Shown: positions 9,492-19,269 of the stretch, piece by piece
Numbering within the stretch: the first letter of the stretch is position 1
Layout: every line of letters begins with the position of its first letter
Origin: Candidatus Tharpella sp.
Lineage (GTDB): Bacteria; Desulfobacterota; Anaeroferrophillalia; Anaeroferrophillales; Tharpellaceae
Direction of reading: 5' to 3'
DNA: 41,976 bases
NCBI GenBank assembly: GCA_021161425.1
Contig: JAGHAQ010000072.1
Location: 1 to 41,976, forward strand
Made by a program: the position numbers and the translations under genes
The notes under the pieces: model-generated
What the model saw: only the letters and a program-made list of their open reading frames with translations
Told to the model about the DNA's origin: nothing
The model's database searches: none

Positions 9492-10637
9492 ATGACAAAG
9501 ATGATCAAGCGGGGTAGCAAAGCGGTTTTGTTGCTTGAAGATGGCACCATCTTTACGGGCCGAGCTTTTGGCGCGGCAGGTGAAGTTATGGGTGAGGTAG
9601 TTTTTAATACCAGCCTGAGCGGTTATCAGGAGGTTTTGAGCGATCCCTCCTATTACGGTCAGATGGTGCTCATGACCTATCCTCATATTGGTAACTATGG
9701 TTTCAATGATGAGGATGTCGAGTCACGAAGATGTTTTCTCTCGGCTTTTATAGTGAAAGAGTACTGCTCTTACCCCAGCAGCTGGCGTAGCCAGGGAGAG
9801 GTTGCCGAGCTTATGGCTCGCGATGGGGTAATCGGTTTCGAAGGTGTCGACACGAGGGCTCTGACCCGTCATATAAGAGAGGCTGGAGCCCTGCCCGGAA
9901 TTATCAGTACTGAAGATTTTGATCCCGTATCGCTACTTGCGAAACTTAAAAAATGGCCCGGTATTGAAGGGGTCAATCTGGTTGATGGGGTTACCGTTGA
10001 TAAAGGTTATGAGTGGCACCAGAAGACCTGGAGCCTTGAACATGGCTATCGGGATGAGAACCGGGCCGAGCGCCGGGTGGTGGTTTATGATTTTGGTATT
10101 AAATACAACATTTTACGACTCTTAAAAGAGGTTGGTTGCCAGGTTACGGTAGTGCCGGCCGGAACTCCGGCAGCTGAGATCCTGGAGCTTAATCCGGATG
10201 GCCTTTTTCTCTCAAATGGTCCCGGTGATCCCTCAGCTTTGGGAGGGATTGTAAATGAAGTTCAACGCCTGGTCGGGCGTTTGCCGATCTGCGGTATCTG
10301 TCTTGGTCATCAGATTTTAGGACAGGCCCTGGGCGGCAAAACCTACAAGCTGAAATTCGGACATCACGGGAGTAATCATCCGGTTATGGATCTGACGACC
10401 AAAAAGGTCGAGATTACGTCACAGAATCACGGTTTTTGTGTCGATATTGACTCATTAGGAGATGAGGTCGAAGTGACCCATGTCAATCTTAATGATCAGA
10501 CGGTTGAAGGTTTACGGCATCGACGCTATCCGCTTTTCTCTTTCCAGTATCACCCAGAGAGTTCTCCCGGTCCGCACGATTCTGCCTACCTGTTCAAGCG
10601 TTTCCGGCAATTAATTGATGAAAATTGTGGAAATTGA
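9492..10637 (+). CDS. carA: Carbamoyl-phosphate synthase small subunit
   Basis: LFLSNGPGDPSAL, GICLGHQILGQALGGKTYKLKFGHHGSNHPV (class I glutaminase), FSFQYHPESSPGPHDS. Confidence 0.97.
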   Translation: MTKMIKRGSKAVLLLEDGTIFTGRAFGAAGEVMGEVVFNTSLSGYQEVLSDPSYYGQMVLMTYPHIGNYGFNDEDVESRRCFLSAFIVKEYCSYPSSWRSQGEVAELMARDGVIGFEGVDTRALTRHIREAGALPGIISTEDFDPVSLLAKLKKWPGIEGVNLVDGVTVDKGYEWHQKTWSLEHGYRDENRAERRVVVYDFGIKYNILRLLKEVGCQVTVVPAGTPAAEILELNPDGLFLSNGPGDPSALGGIVNEVQRLVGRLPICGICLGHQILGQALGGKTYKLKFGHHGSNHPVMDLTTKKVEITSQNHGFCVDIDSLGDEVEVTHVNLNDQTVEGLRHRRYPLFSFQYHPESSPGPHDSAYLFKRFRQLIDENCGN

Positions 10638-11325
10638 ATTTACCATTTTCCAAAATAAGATAGGAGCGGTCGTTAATCCAGTCGCCGAGGAGGTAGAGGG
10701 GTTTGGGGCCGTGGGCGGTGGTAAAGATTTCTCGGTGGGCCTGATGAAAATGGCCGATAATCATGATCGAGATATTTCCTTCAAGAAGTTTCGCGCTGCT
10801 ACTCAAAACCTGGGCCGGAATTATCTTTTTAGTGCCATTGTAGCTACGACTGCCATGGGAAAGCCGGCCCGCAATTTTCCAGACCAGGGAGCCGGGCAGG
10901 TTGTCGATTATTCTTAAGGTCCAGGGATGGCGAATGAAGGCACACCAGAGGCGGTAGATGCGGTCATCGGGATTGAGCCGGTCGCCGTGGCCCAGATAAA
11001 TTTCCCGGCCGTCGAGCTTGATGATAGTCTCTTTGCCATAGCAACATCCAATATTTTCGAGATAAGGGCCCCAGGAGATTTCATGGTTGCCGGCGAAAAA
11101 ACTGATTTTGATACCTTTGGCGGAAAGTTTTTCAAGGGCTGCCAGGATCGGGATATAGGCGCTGAAAACGACATCTTGGTAACCGTGCCAAAAATCAAAG
11201 AAATCGCCTAAGATAAAGAGGTTGTCAAGATCGTCGGGGAGATTGTGGAAGAAAGTAATTAGATCCCGGTAAGCTTTATCCTTGGGATTTCTTAAATGGG
11301 CATCAGCCAGAAAAATTGATTTCAT
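10594..11325 (-). CDS. UDP-2,3-diacylglucosamine diphosphatase-like metallophosphoesterase
   Basis: FLADAHLR, FILGDFFDFW, FFAGNHE, YLGHGDRLNPDD, IIGHFHQAHRE metal-binding motifs typical of LpxH-type calcineurin-like phosphoesterases. Confidence 0.85.
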   Translation of the reverse strand: MKSIFLADAHLRNPKDKAYRDLITFFHNLPDDLDNLFILGDFFDFWHGYQDVVFSAYIPILAALEKLSAKGIKISFFAGNHEISWGPYLENIGCCYGKETIIKLDGREIYLGHGDRLNPDDRIYRLWCAFIRHPWTLRIIDNLPGSLVWKIAGRLSHGSRSYNGTKKIIPAQVLSSSAKLLEGNISIMIIGHFHQAHREIFTTAHGPKPLYLLGDWINDRSYLILENGKFNFHNFHQLIAGNA

Positions 11326-11411
11326 GGTTGAGTTTATAACCGTAAAACAATTTCATTGTCAACCGCCAACTTTTTTACCGCAGTCAGTCGTCAGTTAACA
11401 GTAAAACACTG

Positions 11412-14400
11412 ATGATTGTTTTCAAGGTTTACAAATTGCCGAAACGTACTGATTTAAAAAAGATAATGCTGATAGGCTCGGGGCCGATTGTGATCGGTCA
11501 GGCCTGTGAGTTCGACTACTCCGGAACCCAGGCCTGTAAAGCGCTTAAAGAGGAGGGGTACGAGGTCGTACTGGTTAACAGTAACCCAGCAACCATCATG
11601 ACCGATCCCGAATTTGCCGATCGTACATATATAGAACCTCTGACCCCCGAAACGGTCGGGCGCATTATTGCCAAGGAACGGCCGGATGCATTACTCCCGA
11701 CCCTGGGCGGCCAGACCGCTTTGAACATTGGTATTGCACTGGCCGAGAACGGGACTCTGGAAAAATATGGGGTCGAGATGATCGGAGCGACCCTTAACTC
11801 GATCAAAAAGGCTGAAGATCGTCAGCTCTTTAAGAATGCGATGGACAGTATCGGTCTCGATCAACCATGTAGCGGGGTTGCTAAAAGTCTAGACGATGCG
11901 TGGGAAATCCTTGAAAATACCGGTTTCCCGGCGATCTTGCGGCCCTCCTTTACGATGGGTGGCAGCGGCGGTAATATAGCCTATAACGTTGAGGATTTTG
12001 AGAAGTATGTCAAGCGCGGTTTGGAGATCAGCCCGGTGCATGAAATTCTCATCGAAGAGTCGATTGTCGGGTGGAAAGAGTATGAACTCGAAGTTATGCG
12101 AGACCATAAGGACAATGTTGTTATTGTCTGCTCAATTGAGAACTTCGATGCTATGGGAATCCATACCGGTGACAGTATTACGGTGGCTCCGGCCCAGACC
12201 CTGACCGACAAAGAGTACCAAATTATGCGGGATGCGGCGCTCGCCATCATGCGTGAAATCGGGGTTGACACCGGGGGCTCCAATGTCCAGTTTGGGGTTG
12301 ATCCCAAAAACGGTCGCCTGGTTGTGATCGAGATGAATCCCCGGGTTTCACGGAGTTCGGCTTTGGCTTCCAAAGCGACCGGTTTCCCGATCGCCAAGAT
12401 CGCTGCCAAACTCGCAGTCGGTTTCACCCTTGATGAGATTCCCAACGACATTACCCGCGAAACTCCGGCCTGTTTTGAGCCTTCCATCGACTATGTGGTT
12501 ACCAAGATCCCGCGCTTTACGTTTGAGAAATTTCCTCAGGCCGATGCCACCCTGACGACCCAGATGAAATCGGTCGGTGAGGCGATGGCTATCGGCCGGA
12601 CCTTTAAGGAGTCGCTGCAGAAAGCGATGCGTTCGATGGAGATCGACGCTTATGGTTTTGAACGGCAGTTGCCGGCTGAGGCCTACCTCAATACTGTTGT
12701 TGATGGTGCTATTATCGACTTGCTTGAGGAACGTTTACGGATACCCGGGCCGGAACGGCTCTGGTATGTCGGCGATGCTCTGCGTCTCGGATTTGATATT
12801 GAAAAAATCTACGAGATGACCGGTATTGATCCCTGGTTTCTCAATAATATCCGCGAGATTGTTGAGTTCGAGGGGAAGCTTTCGGGCTTGTCATTGAACG
12901 AACTTTCTGAAAGTGATCTGCGGCGGGCCAAGGAGATGGGGTTTGCCGATAGATTTCTGGCTGATCTGTTCAACTGTTCAGAGAATGATATCAGAGAGCG
13001 GCGTATTGCCAAAAAAGTGATTCCGGTCTATAAAAGGGTTGATACCTGTGCCGCTGAGTTTGAGGCCTACACCCCCTATTTCTATTCAACCTATGAATCA
13101 GAAGATGAGACCCGGCCCACGGATCGTAAGAAAGTTATTATCTTAGGCGGTGGTCCCAACCGTATCGGTCAGGGGATCGAATTTGACTACTGCTGTGTTC
13201 ACTGTGCCTTTGCTCTGACTAAAGATGGCTATGAGACCATCATGGTCAACTGCAATCCTGAGACCGTCAGTACCGACTACGACACCTCGGGTCGCCTCTA
13301 TTTTGAACCATTGACCCACGAAGATGTTTTACAGATTGTTGAAGTTGAAAAACCGTATGGCGTAATTGTTCAGTTTGGTGGTCAGACGCCGCTGAAACTG
13401 GCGGCCGGCCTGGAAAAAGCCGGCGTGCTGATTCTCGGTACCTCTCCCGACAGTATCGATCGCGCCGAAGATCGGCGTTGTTTTAAAGAGTTTCTCGAAA
13501 AACTTGAGCTCAAGCAACCTGCCAACGATACCGCAACCTCGGTCGATGAAGCTGTGGCCATTGCCGAGCGCATCGGCTACCCGATCCTGGTGCGCCCCTC
13601 ATATGTTCTGGGCGGGCGGGGCATGGAGATTGTGTTTGAGAGTGAAAGGCTTAAAGGTTACATGCAAAAAGCGGTTGACGTCTCTTTTGATCATCCGGTT
13701 TTAATCGATAAATTCCTCAACAATGCGGTTGAGGTTGATGTCGATGCCGTTTGTGACGGAGAAAGGGTGGTGATCGGCGGCATTATGGAGCATATTGAGA
13801 AAGCCGGTATTCACTCCGGAGACTCAGCCTGTTCTCTGCCGCCTTACTCGCTTTCGGACGAGATTATTGCGGAGATCGCCCGCCAAACCAGGGCGATGGC
13901 TTTTGAACTCAAAGTTAAAGGCTTGATGAACGTTCAGTTCGCAGTGCAGGATAATGAAGTCTATATCATCGAAGTTAATCCGCGAGCATCCCGCACCGTT
14001 CCTTTTGTTGGTAAGGCGACAGGTCTGCCCCTGGCGGCCATCGCCGCCCGGGTGATGGCTGGTAAAAGCCTCGATGAATTGGGTGTTAAAGAGAGCTACT
14101 TGCCGGCTTGGAGCGCCGTTAAGGAGGCGGTTTTCCCCTTCTTGAAATTCCCCGGCGTCGATACCTTGCTTGGCCCGGAGATGAAATCGACCGGTGAGGT
14201 CATGGGCATTGATCGAGATTTCCCTCTAGCTTTTGCCAAAGCCCAGGAGGCGGCCGGTAACCCGCTGCCGCAGAGCGGCTCAGTTTTCTTAAGTATGAGT
14301 GATAAAATCGGTTTGAAAAGTATCGTCGAACCTCTGGCGAAGGCGGGTTTCAGTTTTGTTGCTACGGCCGGTACGTCACGAGCTTTAAGTGAATTGGGGA

Positions 14401-14666
14401 TTGCCAACCGGATGATCAAAAAACAGAAAGAGGGTCGTCCTAATGCTATCGATCTGGTTCTCAATGGTGAGATCGATATGGTTATAAACCTCCCCGGTGA
14501 TGCTCGTTCGCGTGAGGATTCTCTCTATATCAGACGGGTTGCCCTTGATAATGGTATCCCTTATTTTACCACTTCACCCGGAGCTCAGGCCGCCGCTTCC
14601 GCAATCGCCGCTCTAAGTTGTCGTGAAGTCAATCTGCAAGCTATTCAGGATTATCTTGCTGGTTGA
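11412..14666 (+). CDS. carB: Carbamoyl-phosphate synthase large subunit
   Basis: Full-length duplicated ATP-grasp protein: [37 protein letters not shown], second half [31 protein letters not shown]-like C-terminus. Start could also be TTG at 11436. Confidence 0.98.
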   Translation: MIVFKVYKLPKRTDLKKIMLIGSGPIVIGQACEFDYSGTQACKALKEEGYEVVLVNSNPATIMTDPEFADRTYIEPLTPETVGRIIAKERPDALLPTLGGQTALNIGIALAENGTLEKYGVEMIGATLNSIKKAEDRQLFKNAMDSIGLDQPCSGVAKSLDDAWEILENTGFPAILRPSFTMGGSGGNIAYNVEDFEKYVKRGLEISPVHEILIEESIVGWKEYELEVMRDHKDNVVIVCSIENFDAMGIHTGDSITVAPAQTLTDKEYQIMRDAALAIMREIGVDTGGSNVQFGVDPKNGRLVVIEMNPRVSRSSALASKATGFPIAKIAAKLAVGFTLDEIPNDITRETPACFEPSIDYVVTKIPRFTFEKFPQADATLTTQMKSVGEAMAIGRTFKESLQKAMRSMEIDAYGFERQLPAEAYLNTVVDGAIIDLLEERLRIPGPERLWYVGDALRLGFDIEKIYEMTGIDPWFLNNIREIVEFEGKLSGLSLNELSESDLRRAKEMGFADRFLADLFNCSENDIRERRIAKKVIPVYKRVDTCAAEFEAYTPYFYSTYESEDETRPTDRKKVIILGGGPNRIGQGIEFDYCCVHCAFALTKDGYETIMVNCNPETVSTDYDTSGRLYFEPLTHEDVLQIVEVEKPYGVIVQFGGQTPLKLAAGLEKAGVLILGTSPDSIDRAEDRRCFKEFLEKLELKQPANDTATSVDEAVAIAERIGYPILVRPSYVLGGRGMEIVFESERLKGYMQKAVDVSFDHPVLIDKFLNNAVEVDVDAVCDGERVVIGGIMEHIEKAGIHSGDSACSLPPYSLSDEIIAEIARQTRAMAFELKVKGLMNVQFAVQDNEVYIIEVNPRASRTVPFVGKATGLPLAAIAARVMAGKSLDELGVKESYLPAWSAVKEAVFPFLKFPGVDTLLGPEMKSTGEVMGIDRDFPLAFAKAQEAAGNPLPQSGSVFLSMSDKIGLKSIVEPLAKAGFSFVATAGTSRALSELGIANRMIKKQKEGRPNAIDLVLNGEIDMVINLPGDARSREDSLYIRRVALDNGIPYFTTSPGAQAAASAIAALSCREVNLQAIQDYLAG

Positions 14667-14731
14667 TGGCTTCTGGGGATTGCATTTTTCATTCTTGCGG
14701 AAGCCGGAATTCAGAATATTTAAATAGTTGT

Positions 14732-14772
14732 AATCGTCGGCACTCTGTTTTTCACCGGAGTGACGATTTTTT
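14732..14772 (+). terminator. Rho-independent terminator after carB
   Basis: AATCGTCggCACTC ... GAGTGACGATT followed by TTTT. Confidence 0.75.
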
Positions 14773-14818
14773 GCGAAGGCATTAACCCTTTTGAAGAAAT
14801 TAAGACGGAGTTTTTTTG

Positions 14819-15310
14819 ATGTGTAGTATGGCCAAAGTGCCGTTCACGCCGGACGGCTACAAAAAACTTAAAGAAGAGCTGAATCAGTTAAAAACGATTG
14901 AACGTCAACAAATTATCCGTGATATCTCCGAGGCCCGAGACCATGGTGACTTAAGTGAAAATGCTGAATATGATGCTGCTAAAAACCGCCAGTCCTTTAT
15001 CGAAGGGCGTATTAATTATCTTGGTGACCGTTTGACCCGGGCTGAAATTATCGATCCAACCCAGATTACCGGTCTCGATCAGGTTATGTTTGGGGTGTTT
15101 GTTACTCTTTCTGATGAAGATAGTGGAGAAGAGGTGACCTATCAGCTGGTCGGTGAAGATGAGGCCGATGTCGAACAGGGTCGCCTCTCGATTGCCGCCC
15201 CGCTGGCTCGAGCTTTGCTCGGTAAAGAGGTTGATGACGATATCTTTTTTCAAATTCCAGCCGGTCAGAAGAACTATCTTGTTCTCGATATCAGCGCGAC
15301 TGCGCCCTGA
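14819..15310 (+). CDS. greA: Transcription elongation factor GreA
   Basis: FTPDGYKKLKEELNQLKTIERQQIIRDISEARDHGDLSENAEYDAAKNRQSFIEGRI. ATG 14819 follows GACGGAG. Confidence 0.96.
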   Translation: MCSMAKVPFTPDGYKKLKEELNQLKTIERQQIIRDISEARDHGDLSENAEYDAAKNRQSFIEGRINYLGDRLTRAEIIDPTQITGLDQVMFGVFVTLSDEDSGEEVTYQLVGEDEADVEQGRLSIAAPLARALLGKEVDDDIFFQIPAGQKNYLVLDISATAP

Positions 15311-15319
15311 CCGTCTCTT

Positions 15320-16069
15320 TTGAGTCCTCGCTCCCGCACCCTTAAGTTGACGATTGCCTATGATGGCACCGAATATCATGGCTGGCAGGTTCAGCCCAAT
15401 GGTATGACGATCCAAGAGCAGTTGGAAGTCGCGGCCTTGCGTTTCTCCGGGGTGCACAACCCGGTATCCGGCTCCGGTCGTACTGATGCCGGGGTTCATG
15501 CGTGGGGTCAGGTTGCTTCATGGTCGTATGCCGGAGAACTTCCCGAAGAGCGGATACAAGCGGCTTTTAATAGTCTCTTGCCCGCCGATATCGCGATTCG
15601 TCGGGTCGAGGAGATGTATCCATCTTTCCATGCCCGTAAATCGGCCCGTACCAAAACCTACCTCTACATTATTGATAACTCTCCCTTTGCCAACCCCTTG
15701 CTGCGCCGCTACGCCTGGCATATTCGTCAACCTTTGAATCTGGAGGCCCTGAACCAGGCGGCCGCCTTACTTGTCGGCCGTCAAGATTTTCTAACCTTTA
15801 AAGCGGCTGACGGGAAAACTGCTTCCAGTTTGCGTACCATACTTCAGGTGCGCTGGTGTCGACGCGGTTCTTACCTTCTCTTCTTTATCAAAGGAGATGG
15901 CTTTCTGAAAAACATGGTTCGTATCATCGTCGGCACTCTCGTAGATTTTGGTCGCGGTAAATACCATCCCCAAAAGATGGACTCCATCATCAGTGCCCGC
16001 CTCCGCACCGCCGCCGGTATCACTGCCCCGGCCCATGGTCTTATCTTACGCTCTGTTGATTACGGTTGA
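15320..16069 (+). CDS. truA: tRNA pseudouridine(38-40) synthase
   Basis: AYDGTEYHGWQVQPNGMTIQEQLE, SGRTDAGVHAWGQVA, FLKNMVRIIVGTLVDFGRGK. Confidence 0.96.
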   Translation: MSPRSRTLKLTIAYDGTEYHGWQVQPNGMTIQEQLEVAALRFSGVHNPVSGSGRTDAGVHAWGQVASWSYAGELPEERIQAAFNSLLPADIAIRRVEEMYPSFHARKSARTKTYLYIIDNSPFANPLLRRYAWHIRQPLNLEALNQAAALLVGRQDFLTFKAADGKTASSLRTILQVRWCRRGSYLLFFIKGDGFLKNMVRIIVGTLVDFGRGKYHPQKMDSIISARLRTAAGITAPAHGLILRSVDYG

Positions 16070-16135
16070 AACCAGGGTGGTGGAGTCATGTGAATTCACC
16101 TCGTAACCTGCGATAGATAAGGATGGGCAAGAACG

Positions 16136-17416
16136 ATGGAAGTGATTTTAGGCTGGTTGGCGGTTGTTTTTTCAGGATTAAGTGTGGTTCTGCTGGTTCT
16201 TGTTTTGAAAAAAATAACCGGTGTTAGCAGGACGGATGTTGGTGAAGTTGTGCGGGAAGAGTGTCGTTTCAGTCGCAGTGAAAGTGCGGAAGATTCACGC
16301 CGGCTGCGTGAAGAAGTGGCGAGGGTGCAGAAAACCGCTAATGAGACTTTGGTTAAGACTGTTAACGAGATTGGTAAGGCGCAACAGGATAGTTTAGTTA
16401 TGGTTGAGACGAGGGTTAGATCATTGGTCGATTCCAATGAGGGCCGTCTGGATAAACTTAGGGAGATTGTTGATACGCAGCTAAAGTCATTGTGGGAAAA
16501 CAATGAGAAGAAACTTGACCAAATGCGGCAGACCGTTGATGAAAAGCTGCAAAGCACATTGGAAAAACGGCTTGGAGAATCCTTTAAACTGGTCAGCGAA
16601 CGGCTTGAGGCGGTGCAGCGCGGCCTCGGGGATATGCAGAAGCTTGCCAATGGTGTCGGTGACCTCAAACGTATGCTGACCAATGTCAAAGCGCGTGGTA
16701 CTTGGGGTGAATTTCAGCTCGGAGATATCCTGGGGCAGATATTGACTCCGGATCAGTTTGCTAAGAATGTCCAGCCGAAAGCTGACTCGGGTGAAATCGT
16801 AGAGTTTGCCATACGTCTTCCGGGGTTGGATGATTTATCGTCAATCTGGTTGCCGATAGACTCAAAATTTCCCCAAGAAGATTACCAGAGACTCTTGGAT
16901 GCAGCTGAAATTGCGGATTCCGATGCCGTCGCAAAATCAACCGCTGCCTTGCTTCGATCAATGCAAAGTTCGGCGAAAGATATTGCCGACAAGTATATTG
17001 ATCCGCCCCATACAACTGATTTTGCGATCATGTTTCTGCCGACCGAGGGCCTCTACTCAGAAGTCTTGCGGCAGCCGGGTATGGTTGAGAAGTTACAGCA
17101 GCAGTACCGGGTTGTCGTGGCGGGTCCCACGACCCTGGCCGCTATTCTGAACAGTTTGCGGATGGGTTTTCGAACCTTGGCTATCGAGAAGCGGTCGAGC
17201 GAGGTCTGGACGGTTCTTTCGGCAGTAAAAACGGAGTTTGGCAAGTTTGAAGAGGTTTTGTCAAAAGTCAAAAAACAGCTCGACACGGTATCCAGCACTA
17301 TTGAAATGACCGGGGTTCGGACCCGGGCGATGGAGCGAAAATTGCGGGATGTTGAGGAGTTGCCGACAGTGGAATCGGCCAAGCTGCTGGGGCTTGATCG
17401 GGTTAGGGAAAAATAA
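16136..17416 (+). CDS. rmuC: DNA recombination protein RmuC
   Basis: N-terminal TM plus coiled coil, then RGTWGEFQLGDILGQILTPDQF, DFAIMFLPTEGLYSEVL, VVAGPTTLAAILNSLRMGFRTLAIEKRSSEVW. Confidence 0.93.
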   Translation: MEVILGWLAVVFSGLSVVLLVLVLKKITGVSRTDVGEVVREECRFSRSESAEDSRRLREEVARVQKTANETLVKTVNEIGKAQQDSLVMVETRVRSLVDSNEGRLDKLREIVDTQLKSLWENNEKKLDQMRQTVDEKLQSTLEKRLGESFKLVSERLEAVQRGLGDMQKLANGVGDLKRMLTNVKARGTWGEFQLGDILGQILTPDQFAKNVQPKADSGEIVEFAIRLPGLDDLSSIWLPIDSKFPQEDYQRLLDAAEIADSDAVAKSTAALLRSMQSSAKDIADKYIDPPHTTDFAIMFLPTEGLYSEVLRQPGMVEKLQQQYRVVVAGPTTLAAILNSLRMGFRTLAIEKRSSEVWTVLSAVKTEFGKFEEVLSKVKKQLDTVSSTIEMTGVRTRAMERKLRDVEELPTVESAKLLGLDRVREK

Positions 17417-17438
17417 TTTATGGTTATTCGAAAGAGGC

Positions 17439-17466
17439 TTGACTTTTATCTTTTTTAGTTTAAAAT
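17439..17466 (+). promoter_or_regulatory. Promoter-like element (TTGACT-16-TAAAAT) upstream of the ABC transporter operon
   Basis: TTGACT 17439-17444, TAAAAT 17461-17466. Confidence 0.5.
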
Positions 17467-17487
17467 TTGGCCGTTTGTTGATAGTGG

Positions 17488-17556
17488 AGAGAGCATCGAG
17501 GGTAGCTTGCGGGGTTTCCGTGCAGTTTTTCGGAGACCTCGATTATTTTGCTCTCT
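17488..17556 (+). promoter_or_regulatory. Structured 5' leader (long stem-loop) of the ABC/Gld-like operon
   Basis: AGAGAGC (17488-17494) pairs with GCTCTCT (17550-17556); ATCGAGG (17495-17501) pairs with CCTCGAT (17537-17543); one-sided bulge TATTTT; inner TCCG/CGGA. Confidence 0.55.
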
Positions 17557-17605
17557 TGGCGAAGGGTAACTGTAATCAGTCGTAACTAATTTTAGGCAGG
17601 AGAGT

Positions 17606-18550
17606 TTGAACGTGATTGAAGTACAGGGTTTGAATAAATTTTATGGTGATTTTCAGGTCTTGAAAGAGCTTGATTTTACCATTAACAAGGGCGAGATTTT
17701 AGGTTTGCTCGGTCCTAATGGTGCTGGCAAGACGACAACCATGCGGATTTTGACCTGTTTTTTGCAGCCTTCATCGGGGACCATCAAGGTCAAAAATTAT
17801 AATATTCTTGATCATCCACTTGCGATCAAGAATATGATCGGATATCTGCCTGAGTCTGCGCCCCTCTACGGTGATATGTTGGTTTACGACTACCTTGCCT
17901 ATGTTGCGGCCATGCGGGGTCTTGATGGCGGGCTTATGGTTAGGCGGATTGCTGAACTGGTTGAACTCTGCGGTCTTAAAGAGGTGGTTCATAAAGCGAT
18001 TCATGAACTCTCCAAAGGTTATAAGCAGCGCGTTGGTCTGGCCCATGCGATGATGGGAGATCCCGAGATTCTGGTTCTTGATGAACCGACTTCAGGCCTT
18101 GATCCCAACCAGATTGTTGAGATCAGGCAACTGATCAAGGAAATTGGTAAAGAGAAAACCGTGGTTTTCTCAACCCATATCTTAAGTGAGGCAGAGGCTA
18201 CTTGTGATCGCGTCGTGATCATTAATCGCGGAGCTATTGTGGCCGATGGGGCGACCGATCGTCTGGTTCGTGAGTTTGGCGGCGGCGCGGTTGTTGATGT
18301 AACCCTGCACTTTCCGGATGCTCAGCTGGTTACGGCTGAGTTGCGGCGGGTTGTCGGGGTTGAACGCCTTGAAGATTTTTCGGAAGTTGGAGAAGGGTTG
18401 GTCAAAATGGCAATTTTCGGTAAGGAAGACGAGGATATCCGGTCAGCCCTTTACCGGGTGATTCGCGAACAAGGTTGGGATCTGCTCGATTTTCACCGGC
18501 GTACCGAAACCTTGGAGAATGTCTTTGCCCAACTGACACGGGAGAATTAA
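17606..18550 (+). CDS. ABC transporter ATP-binding protein (GldA/ABC-2 type)
   Basis: Walker A GLLGPNGAGKTTTMR, signature LSKGYKQRVGLAHAM, Walker B ILVLDEPTSGLDPNQ, H-loop FSTHILSEAEATC. Confidence 0.95.
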   Translation: MNVIEVQGLNKFYGDFQVLKELDFTINKGEILGLLGPNGAGKTTTMRILTCFLQPSSGTIKVKNYNILDHPLAIKNMIGYLPESAPLYGDMLVYDYLAYVAAMRGLDGGLMVRRIAELVELCGLKEVVHKAIHELSKGYKQRVGLAHAMMGDPEILVLDEPTSGLDPNQIVEIRQLIKEIGKEKTVVFSTHILSEAEATCDRVVIINRGAIVADGATDRLVREFGGGAVVDVTLHFPDAQLVTAELRRVVGVERLEDFSEVGEGLVKMAIFGKEDEDIRSALYRVIREQGWDLLDFHRRTETLENVFAQLTREN

Positions 18551-18552
18551 TT

Positions 18553-19257
18553 ATGAGTGGTGCTTTAACGGTTTTTAGAAAGGAGCTCAGAGGTTTTTTC
18601 TTCTCTCCGATCGCCTATATCGTGATTACGACATTTCTGTTACTCTCGGGATGGTTTTTCTTTTCGACTTTCTTTCTCTATAATCAGGCCGAGTTGAGAA
18701 ATTTTTTTAGTCAGTTGCCGATCATTTTCGCATTCATTGTGCCAGCTGTAACTATGCGTCTTTTTTCCGAGGAGCTCAACAGCGGCTCTTTTGAGTTGCT
18801 CTCGACCTTACCGGTCACTGATTCCGGTATTGTTATGGGTAAATTTCTGGCAGCTCTGACCTTTATCGCCTTGATGCTCCTGCCGACGATAGCCTACGCT
18901 TTCAGTGCAGCTCTGCTCGGTGATCTCGACTGGGGCCCGGTATTCGGAGGGTATTTCGGGGCCTTGTTGTTGGCTGGAGCTTATGCCGGGATCGGTCTTT
19001 TGGCCTCATCCCTGACTAAAAACCAGATTGTTGCCTTTATTGTCGGGATGGCGATCTGCTTTATGCTGACGATTTTTGATCGCATGCTCTTCTTTGTGCC
19101 GGAGAGTGTTCTATCAGTCTTTGCCTATCTTGGTTCAACAACTCATTTTCAGAATATCTCGCGCGGGATTATCGATACCCGGGATCTGCTCTATTTCTTA
19201 AGTATAATGTTTCTTGCCCTTTATGCCACCACCTTTGTGCTGAAAGAGAAGAGATAG
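18553..19257 (+). CDS. ABC-2 type transporter permease (GldF-like)
   Basis: KELRGFFFSPIAYIVITTFLLLSGWFF, multiple TM segments; starts 3 nt after the ATPase stop. Confidence 0.88.
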   Translation: MSGALTVFRKELRGFFFSPIAYIVITTFLLLSGWFFFSTFFLYNQAELRNFFSQLPIIFAFIVPAVTMRLFSEELNSGSFELLSTLPVTDSGIVMGKFLAALTFIALMLLPTIAYAFSAALLGDLDWGPVFGGYFGALLLAGAYAGIGLLASSLTKNQIVAFIVGMAICFMLTIFDRMLFFVPESVLSVFAYLGSTTHFQNISRGIIDTRDLLYFLSIMFLALYATTFVLKEKR

Positions 19258-19269
19258 GAGGTTTTTACC

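Noticed and set aside
11370-11411. CAGTCAGTCGTCAGTTAACAGTAAAACACTG upstream of carB as an operator or repeat array
   Set aside because: Short imperfect CAGT repetition only; no regular spacing or second locus in the window.
17349-17585. 78-aa ORF spanning the rmuC end and the ABC-operon leader
   Set aside because: It overlaps rmuC out of frame and spans the promoter and structured leader; no start context or motif.
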